Shown here: piece after piece, positions 1-3,805 of the stretch
Numbering within the stretch: the stretch's first letter is position 1
Layout of the letters: each line of letters opens with the position of its first letter
The notes under the pieces: model-generated
Databases searched by the model: none
The model's input: only the letters and a program-made list of their open reading frames with translations
What the model was told of the DNA's origin: nothing
Source of the DNA: an uncultured Nocardiopsis sp.
GTDB taxonomy: Bacteria > Actinomycetota > Actinomycetes > Streptosporangiales > Streptosporangiaceae
Assembly: GCA_937957845.1 (NCBI GenBank)
Contig: CALGOD010000577.1
Coordinates: 1-5,701, forward strand
Length of the DNA stretch: 5,701 nucleotides
Direction: 5' to 3'
Translations under genes and position numbers: made by a program

Positions 1-135
1 CTCGGTGAGGAGTTCAACGCCGAGATCGAGCGTGGACGCGCCATCTCCGAGGGGAAGTCGGCGACCGAGGAACCCTATGTCGAGATGCGCGACCGTCCCA
101 AGAAGAAGCACCGGGCACACCACCGACAGAAGTGA
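1..135 (+). CDS. C-terminal end of a YihY/BrkB-family integral membrane protein (5' truncated by window)
   Basis: The first 44 codons read in frame 1 to a TGA at 133-135. The start of the gene lies outside the window. The visible peptide begins LGEEFNAEIERGRAISEGK and continues through EEPYVEMRD to a basic tail (RPKKKHRAHHRQK). A final membrane segment ending in LGxExNAExER, then a short charged cytoplasmic tail with an EEP(Y/F)V-x-RD motif, is what I recall for actinobacterial YihY/virulence-factor-BrkB proteins (formerly mislabelled ribonuclease BN). These are multi-pass membrane proteins of unclear transport or envelope function. Only the tail is visible, so membrane segments cannot be checked. 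The gene converges on the LysR gene downstream. The family call rests on the motif alone. Confidence 0.7.
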   Translation, partial: LGEEFNAEIERGRAISEGKSATEEPYVEMRDRPKKKHRAHHRQK

Positions 136-299
136 CGTCCCGTCGGCGTACCGGTGGACCGACCGGAAACGTCGCCGGTGTGAACGGTGGAGCCTTCTCC
201 CGGACGAGTCCGGCCCCGGCGCACGTCCACGATGAGGATGAGGATGCGCGCCGGGCCGAGGTCCACGGTGGACGGGAAGGCGAACCTCTGCCGTCACCG
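136..299. other. Convergent intergenic gap with short dyads and a GATGAG repeat
   Basis: This 164-base gap lies between two convergent stop codons and I see no gene in it. It holds a 14-base near-palindrome CCGGAC-GA-GTCCGG at 200-213, a tandem repeat GATGAG-GATGAG-GATG at 231-246, and a 13-base dyad GTCCAC-G-GTGGAC at 261-273. The dyads could contribute to transcription termination from either side. None has a T-run, and each is too short to assign with confidence. Confidence 0.5.
141..180 (+). terminator. Possible hairpin terminator after the BrkB-like gene
   Basis: Beginning 6 bases after the stop codon, two nested inverted repeats can pair. The outer arms are 141-148 and 173-180 (eight pairs, two of them G-T). 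The inner arms are CCGGT at 151-155 and ACCGG at 162-166. Together they give an interrupted stem. There is no T-run, which is common for actinobacterial terminators. The interior loop is asymmetric, so this is only a moderate candidate. Confidence 0.3.
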
Positions 300-1256
300 C
301 TAGGCGAGGGCCTCGGCGAGCGCGGCGGCCAGGACCGGCACCCCCGGGTTCTGATTCCCCCGCGGCCACACCAGTCCGAGCGCGGACTCGGGCAGACCGC
401 TCACCGGGACCAGGACGAGGCCGTCCCGGTCGACGTGGGAGGCCGCCTCACCGCACAGGAGCATGGCACCCCGCCCCGACGCGACCTGGGACACGCCTTC
501 CCCCAGGGTGGCCACGTCCGACTCGTGGTGGATGGTCCTGCCCAGCGGCGTGACGGTGGGGGCGTGTACGCGCAGCCAGTAGTCGGGGGGCTGGCGGACC
601 GGGATGAGCGGAACCCTCGCCATGTCCTCCACCCCGATGAGGGAACGTGAGGCGAGAGGGTGGTCGGCGGGCAGCACGAGGTGCTGTGGCCTCCGCGAGA
701 AGACCGGCCCCACCACCAGGTCCTGTTCGCGGACGGGCAGCAGAACGACGGCCGCGTCCACCTCGCCCTCGCGCAGTGGGCCGAACGGGTCCGAGACCGC
801 GACCTCCACGATCTCCACCCGGGCTCCGGTCTCGCGCTCCTCGAACGCGCGGACCGCCTCGGCGACGGGTCCGCGTATCCGACCGCCCAGACCCAGACGC
901 ACGTGCAGCCGCTCGCCCATGGTCCGCTCGCGGGCGCGGTCCACCACCGCGGCCAGGTTCTGGAAGGCGGGGCGCAGAGCGTCGAGGAACTCCTCGCCGA
1001 AGGGGGTGAGCGCGCCCGTGGAGGAGGGGTCGATCAACGGGGCGCCGACACGTTCCTCCAAGGAACGGGTCAGCCGGAGCACCTCCTCCGGCGGGACGCC
1101 GAGCCGTTCACCCGCCCGCTCGGGACGCGACTCCTCCGCCAGCACGAGAAAGCACTCCAGTTCCCGGATCCCGATCCCGCGCAACCGATCCGCCCCCTGC
1201 TCGTGTCCGCTGACGTGCGACCCCGGTACACGGTGGGGCCGACGAACATCCCTCAT
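300..1256 (-). CDS. LysR-family transcriptional regulator
   Basis: This is a DNA-binding regulator with an N-terminal winged helix-turn-helix and a C-terminal periplasmic-binding-like effector domain. From the ATG at 1256 it is 318 residues. The family start pattern IRELECFLVLAEES is at residues 30-43, the helix-turn-helix at about 44-70 (RAGERLGVPPEEVLRLTRSLE) and the wing motif LTPFGEEFL at 83-91. The effector domain runs from about 116 and contains GEVDAAVVLLPVREQDLVVGP at about 164-184 and HPLASRS at 199-205. The ATG has no Shine-Dalgarno sequence and adds about 24 unusual residues. A TTG at 1182-1184, preceded by a GGGGG run, would give 294 residues with the usual short lead before the helix-turn-helix. 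I keep the ATG as the outer limit but consider the TTG likely. The recognition-helix region is acidic for this family. The effector is unknown. LysR proteins often control the divergent neighbour, here the gene at 1492 and perhaps the dehydrogenase after it. Confidence 0.88.
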   Translation of the reverse strand: MRDVRRPHRVPGSHVSGHEQGADRLRGIGIRELECFLVLAEESRPERAGERLGVPPEEVLRLTRSLEERVGAPLIDPSSTGALTPFGEEFLDALRPAFQNLAAVVDRARERTMGERLHVRLGLGGRIRGPVAEAVRAFEERETGARVEIVEVAVSDPFGPLREGEVDAAVVLLPVREQDLVVGPVFSRRPQHLVLPADHPLASRSLIGVEDMARVPLIPVRQPPDYWLRVHAPTVTPLGRTIHHESDVATLGEGVSQVASGRGAMLLCGEAASHVDRDGLVLVPVSGLPESALGLVWPRGNQNPGVPVLAAALAEALA

Positions 1257-1301
1257 GGAAGCACGTGGGCCGTGGAGCGCTCTCCCCAGCCTCCCCTTCC
1301 G

Positions 1302-1338
1302 CCGTCCCTCTCGCCCCGGCGACGAGCGGGAGGGACGG
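1302..1338. promoter_or_regulatory. Long inverted repeat in the LysR divergent intergenic region
   Basis: Arms 1302-1314 (CCGTCCCTCTCGC) and 1326-1338 (GCGGGAGGGACGG) pair over 13 positions with a single G-T pair, around an 11-base loop. It lies 45 bases upstream of the LysR ATG and about 150 bases upstream of the plus-strand gene at 1492. It could be an operator for the LysR protein, an RNA hairpin in the leader of either gene, or a fortuitous GC-rich dyad. The arms do not show the usual T-N11-A LysR box. Confidence 0.4.
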
Positions 1339-1425
1339 GGTTCCGGTGTCCGTGTGCGGGAAAGAGTGGGCTACCCGTCGTCGCCTGCGGGGGACCGTCG
1401 TGGACCTCCCCGCGACTCCGGTGGA

Positions 1426-1435
1426 GGTGCGCACC
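1426..1435. promoter_or_regulatory. Perfect 10-bp palindrome GGTGCGCACC upstream of the small gene
   Basis: The palindrome ends 56 bases before the GTG start at 1492. Its right edge lies in a short imperfect stem formed by ACCTCC (1404-1409) and GGAGGT (1423-1428). The position would suit an operator near a promoter. No clear -10 or -35 hexamers can be read around it, and short GC palindromes are frequent in such DNA. Confidence 0.2.
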
Positions 1436-1491
1436 CCCGTCCGCCACCGCCGCAGGAGGAGGACGAGGCGGGAGAAAGGGAGAGTGACCTC

Positions 1492-1764
1492 GTGACCGAC
1501 CAGCCGTTGACCGCCGGAGACCTACGTCGTGCCTTGGAGGAGCTGCCGGACGACACCCCCGTACGCGCTCTCACCGTCGCGCCCAGCGCCGACCACGTCG
1601 ACGTGCACGTGCTCACCCGCGCGGTGATCGACCAGCTCACCGTCGCGTGGGGCTCCGACCTGAGATACCGGGGCCGCCCCTACCTGCGCCTGGACCTGCG
1701 CCTTCAACAGGGCTCGGAACACCGTGCCCTGACCGAGCCCGCGGGCACCCCCGAACACGGCTGA
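1492..1764 (+). CDS. Small uncharacterised protein with an LTxGxLRxALxxLPDD motif (DUF6225-like)
   Basis: This encodes a 90-residue protein of unknown function. The GTG start at 1492 is chosen because a purine-rich GAAAGGGAGAG ribosome binding site (1474-1484) sits just before it and the conserved-looking motif starts at residue 6. The N-terminal motif LTAGDLRRALEELPDDTPV (residues 6-24) resembles small actinobacterial proteins I associate with DUF6225. That assignment is from memory and tentative. The middle (about 30-75) looks like mixed strand and helix, with many valines and leucines. There is no signal peptide, membrane segment or cysteine. The protein is probably cytosolic. It is divergent from the LysR gene and 92 bases upstream of the dehydrogenase in the same direction, so co-transcription is possible. 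Confidence 0.72.
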   Translation: MTDQPLTAGDLRRALEELPDDTPVRALTVAPSADHVDVHVLTRAVIDQLTVAWGSDLRYRGRPYLRLDLRLQQGSEHRALTEPAGTPEHG

Positions 1765-1856
1765 CGACGCGCGGCCGCGGGTCCACGCCCTCACACGGAT
1801 CCGGCGGCGACCACCGGATACGCTCTGCCCGACAGCGATTCCCGGGAGGAGCCACC
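1765..1856 (+). promoter_or_regulatory. Leader of the short-chain dehydrogenase gene
   Basis: These 92 bases hold a 10-bp palindrome CGCGGCCGCG at 1770-1779, just after the preceding stop. A second 8-bp palindrome, CGGATCCG, is at 1796-1803. TACGCT at 1819-1824 fits the TAnnnT form of an actinobacterial -10 box, but no -35 hexamer is recognisable at the right distance. A strong ribosome binding site, GGGAGGAG at 1844-1851, sits 5 bases before the ATG and firmly fixes the start. Whether there is an independent promoter here is uncertain. Confidence 0.3.
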
Positions 1857-2621
1857 ATGACAGCGACCGCGGTCGTCACCGGAGCGAGCAGCGGAATCGG
1901 GGCCGCCACCGCACGCGGACTCGCGGAGCAGGGCTACACGGTGGTCCTCGTCGCCCGTCGTGTCGACCGGATCCGGGCCTTGGCCGAAGAGCTGGTCGAG
2001 GAGGGCCACGACGCCCGCCCGTACGCCCTCGACGTCACCGACCGGGCGGCCGTCGACGCCTTCGCCGATTCGCTGCCCGCCTGCGACGTGCTGGTGAACA
2101 ACGCGGGAGGAGCCATCGGCGTCGACACCGTCGCCACCGCCGACCCCGCCGACTGGCGTGCCATGTACGAGCTCAACGTCATCGGCGTGCTCAACATGAC
2201 CCAGGCCCTGCTGCCCAAGCTGATCGCCGGTGGCGCCGGCACCGTGCTCATCGTCTCCTCCACGGCCGGACACGTGGTCTACGAGGGCGGGGGCGGTTAC
2301 GTGGCGGCCAAACACGGTGCGCACACCCTCGCCGCGACGTTGCGCCTGGAGCTGTGCGGGGAGCCCGTACGGGTGGTGGAGATCGCGCCCGGCATGGTCA
2401 AGACCGAGGAGTTCTCGCTCAACCGTCTGCACGGCGACGCCGAGGCGGCCGAGGCCGTCTACGCGGGTGTGCCCGATCCGTTGAGCGCCGAGGACGTGGC
2501 GGACACCGTCGTGTGGGCGGTCACCCGGCCCCCGCACGTGAACATCGACCTGATGGTGGTGCGACCGCGAGCGCAGGCCGCCCAGCACAAGGTCCATCGG
2601 GTCGCGCCGGACGAGGGGTAG
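1857..2621 (+). CDS. Short-chain dehydrogenase/reductase, YdfG/3-hydroxy acid dehydrogenase type
   Basis: This is a cytosolic NAD(P)-dependent oxidoreductase of 254 residues, the normal length for a classical SDR. The Rossmann nucleotide-binding motif TGASSGIG is at residues 8-15. Arginines follow the second strand (VARRVDR, 32-38), which favours NADP(H) over NAD(H). The structural NNAG is at 81-84, and the catalytic residues are N107, S135, Y148 and K152 (YVAAK). After the active site, the PGMVKTEEF stretch (178-186) and the C-terminal RPPHVNIDLMVVRPRAQ (224-240) are typical of the YdfG / clavulanate-dehydrogenase-like branch, whose members oxidise serine or 3-hydroxy acids or reduce small aldehydes and ketones. 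The actual substrate cannot be told from the sequence. The ATG has an excellent GGGAGGAG site 5 bases upstream. The gene converges with the cysteine-rich gene, with 18 bases between stops. Confidence 0.93.
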   Translation: MTATAVVTGASSGIGAATARGLAEQGYTVVLVARRVDRIRALAEELVEEGHDARPYALDVTDRAAVDAFADSLPACDVLVNNAGGAIGVDTVATADPADWRAMYELNVIGVLNMTQALLPKLIAGGAGTVLIVSSTAGHVVYEGGGGYVAAKHGAHTLAATLRLELCGEPVRVVEIAPGMVKTEEFSLNRLHGDAEAAEAVYAGVPDPLSAEDVADTVVWAVTRPPHVNIDLMVVRPRAQAAQHKVHRVAPDEG

Positions 2622-2639
2622 GCCACCACGGCGCGGGGC

Positions 2640-2861
2640 TCAGTCCTCGGAGCGGTCCGGGGCGCACTCGGCGCAGGCGCAGTAGTTCGTCGTGGACATG
2701 GACCGGCACCGCGTGCAGATCCGCCGCTTCGTGCCGGGCGGGTCGTGCTTCCAGTCGTGCCGGCCCCGCCTGCAGATACCCGAAGGGCTGAGGGCGGTGT
2801 CTTCGGTGTCCATGACAGCACGGTAGCCGTGGCGCGGGGGGATCGCCAGCGCTCGCGCCAC
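2640..2861 (-). CDS. Small cysteine-rich, zinc-ribbon-like protein downstream of ptsH
   Basis: I do not recognise a named family. From the GTG at 2861 the product is 73 residues. An ATG at 2813 would give 57. The GTG lies 10 bases after the HPr stop, with GAGG embedded in that stop (TGAGG) 8 bases upstream, so I prefer it; the ATG has no visible ribosome binding site. Potential metal ligands (73-residue numbering) are C30, H35, H39, C49, C52, C61, C63 and C66: a CxxC knuckle (CTRC), a CxCxxC cluster (CACAEC) and an upstream CRRGRHDWKH. This would suit one or two structural zinc sites. The surroundings are basic (GTKRRICTRCR), compatible with nucleic-acid or protein binding. No membrane segment or signal peptide is seen. 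Its position suggests co-transcription with ptsH, but a role in sugar transport is not shown. Confidence 0.7.
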   Translation of the reverse strand: MARALAIPPRHGYRAVMDTEDTALSPSGICRRGRHDWKHDPPGTKRRICTRCRSMSTTNYCACAECAPDRSED

Positions 2862-2871
2862 GGCCGGGGCC

Positions 2872-3141
2872 TCAGGCGTCCAGATCCTTGGAGAGCATCT
2901 CCACCAGCCCGTCCAGGACCTTGTCGGCGCCCTCGGACTCCTCGCATGTCAAGGTCACCGTCTCGCCCTGTCCGGCGCCCATCGCCATCACAGCGAGCAC
3001 GCTGCGGGCGTCCACCGGCTCATGGCCCTCCTTGGAGACCATGACGGGCAGTCCGGATGCGTTGACGGCCTGGACGAAAAGGGCGGCCGGGCGGGCATGG
3101 AGGCCGAGGCGGGAGGCGATGGCCACGGTGCGCTGGGGCAT
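2872..3141 (-). CDS. ptsH: HPr, phosphocarrier protein of the PTS
   Basis: HPr is the small cytosolic phosphocarrier that accepts phosphate from enzyme I and passes it to sugar-specific enzyme IIA domains. The product is 89 residues, the normal size. The active site GLHARPAA places the phosphorylated histidine at H15. S47, in ARSVLAVMAMG (45-55), aligns with the Ser46 region that HPr kinase modifies in low-GC Gram-positives. No such kinase is evident here, and I do not infer that regulation. The C-terminal helix is DKVLDGLVEML (73-83). The ATG at 3141 is chosen because it starts the protein correctly and has TTGAGG 6 bases upstream. A TTG at 3153 is possible but adds only four residues. That ribosome binding site overlaps the stop of the fruK remnant, suggesting former or persisting translational coupling. 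ptsI is divergent. Confidence 0.95.
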   Translation of the reverse strand: MPQRTVAIASRLGLHARPAALFVQAVNASGLPVMVSKEGHEPVDARSVLAVMAMGAGQGETVTLTCEESEGADKVLDGLVEMLSKDLDA

Positions 3142-3149
3142 GTCAGTCC

Positions 3150-3551
3150 TCAAGGGTCGTCGGGCGGGCCGGGGTCGCCGGCCCGCGTCAGAGCTCGTCG
3201 ACCGACCGCTGCGGGTCGGGGGTCGGCCACCGGCGTGATCGCGCCGGGGGCCACGTCGTCGGGGAAGGGAATGGTCGTTCCGGGCGGGGAGACCGCGGCC
3301 GTACCCCCGCCACCGCGTGGCGCGGCCGTTCGGCGGGGGCCGTCCGAGGTCGGGAACCCGGCGAGGGTGCGGTCACCCGCGCCCACCGTGCCGCGCGTGC
3401 GAACCCTCGGTCCGCGCGCCCACCAGGTGTGCCCGGGGCCCACGAGTATCGCACCGTGGCCACCGAGTGTCACCAGGGCCTGACCGCCGCCCCGTTCCAG
3501 GGCCTCCCGGGCGGCGCCGGCGACCGCGCCCACCGTGGGCGGGTTCCGGCC
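3150..3551 (-). pseudogene. fruK: 3' remnant of a PfkB-family 1-phosphofructokinase gene
   Basis: Only about the last 130 codons of a sugar kinase normally near 310 residues remain. The surviving reading frame shows PTVGAVAGAAREALERGGG (minus strand, from about 3539), then QALVTLGGHGAILVGPG, then GTVGAGDRTLAGF (the PfkB signature with its catalytic Asp), then AAVSPPGTTIPFPDDV. These match in order the C-terminal half of 1-phosphofructokinase, which makes fructose 1,6-bisphosphate from PTS-derived fructose 1-phosphate. Missing are the N-terminal substrate-binding half and the start codon. Decay is also visible: Arg follows the GAGD motif where Ala or Ser is usual, and the helix after it has become a Pro/Gly/Arg-rich stretch (GPRRTAAPRGGGG). 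The stop (TGA, 3150-3152) lies 8 bases before ptsH, so fruK and ptsH were probably one operon. A GTG at 3533 could still open a 127-residue product, but it would be a non-functional kinase. Another PfkB sugar kinase is an alternative identity. Confidence 0.72.
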
Positions 3552-3554
3552 GGC

Positions 3555-3629
3555 GTCGACGTCCTCGTGCGCCAGGCCATCGAGACGGTGGCCTCGGGAA
3601 ACGCGGTCAAGGTGACGATCCGGCCGTAG
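3555..3629 (+). pseudogene. C-terminal fragment of an unidentified plus-strand gene (possibly a dehydrogenase)
   Basis: A short plus-strand stretch ending in TAG (3627-3629) reads VDVLVRQAIETVASGNAVKV followed by TIRP. Over these 24 codons I count G or C at 17 first, 10 second and 23 third positions, the typical profile of real genes in such a genome. The amphipathic helix followed by a KVxIxP ending resembles the C-terminus of zinc-dependent medium-chain dehydrogenases (sorbitol/threonine-dehydrogenase type). A Gfo/Idh/MocA-type tail is an alternative, and the match is too short to settle. The frame stays open to the left (to a GTG at 3429), but there it runs antisense to the clear fruK remnant. 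I therefore place the left edge at the junction near 3545-3557. Confidence 0.4.
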
Positions 3630-3805
3630 GGGCGGACGTGCCGGAGCCGTCCACAGGGGCTACCGCCGCCCGCCGTCGTGAGGTTTGCTGGATACGGGGC
3701 ACACCGCACCCGTCACCGTCCGCGGTCTCGGACCGACGTCCCCGCATGGGGGACCCGACAAGAGGCCGCCCGGCCACGCACCACTCCCCGACGTACGGAG
3801 CGACC
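3630..3805 (+). promoter_or_regulatory. Upstream region of ptsI with two adjacent dyads
   Basis: This 176-base non-coding stretch must carry the ptsI promoter. The least GC-rich patch is AGGTTTGCTGGATAC at 3681-3695. GATAC there could be part of a -10 region, but no matching -35 is clear. Two inverted repeats follow: CGGTC-TCG-GACCG at 3723-3735 and GTCCCC-GCATG-GGGGAC at 3738-3754. They are two bases apart and the second ends 51 bases before the ATG. They may be a tandem operator or paired hairpins in the leader. The ribosome binding site is GGAG at 3797-3800. Confidence 0.35.

Noticed and set aside
1255..1491. In-frame upstream extension of the small gene to an ATG at 1255
   Set aside because: The stretch is Arg/Gly/Pro low-complexity sequence and overlaps the LysR start, and the GTG at 1492 has a good ribosome binding site.
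604..1764. A 386-codon open frame on the plus strand
   Set aside because: Most of it runs antisense to the LysR gene and encodes a Ser/Arg/Pro-rich sequence with no domain. Only its last 90 codons, from the GTG with a ribosome binding site at 1492, look real.
1791..2597. A 268-codon open frame on the minus strand
   Set aside because: It is antisense to a clear short-chain dehydrogenase with all motifs. Its His/Gly/Val-rich composition is a typical shadow of a GC-rich gene.
3429..3629. A complete 66-residue plus-strand gene starting at the GTG at 3429
   Set aside because: Its first 40 codons run antisense to the recognisable kinase remnant and look unlike a protein. Only the tail from about 3555 has coding character.
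3470..3647. Minus-strand stretch RIVTLTAFP, resembling the N-terminus of 1-phosphofructokinase (IVTLTxNP)
   Set aside because: It would have suggested an internal deletion of fruK. It has no start codon, and the frame's first and second codon positions have an unnatural GC profile (low first, high second). The plus-strand frame over the same bases has the normal profile, so I take the match as chance.
3317..3805. Extension of ptsI upstream to the first in-frame start
   Set aside because: The extension is Arg/Pro-rich and unlike any enzyme I. GGAG before the ATG at 3806 and the conserved LSGIPAGPG soon after mark the real start.
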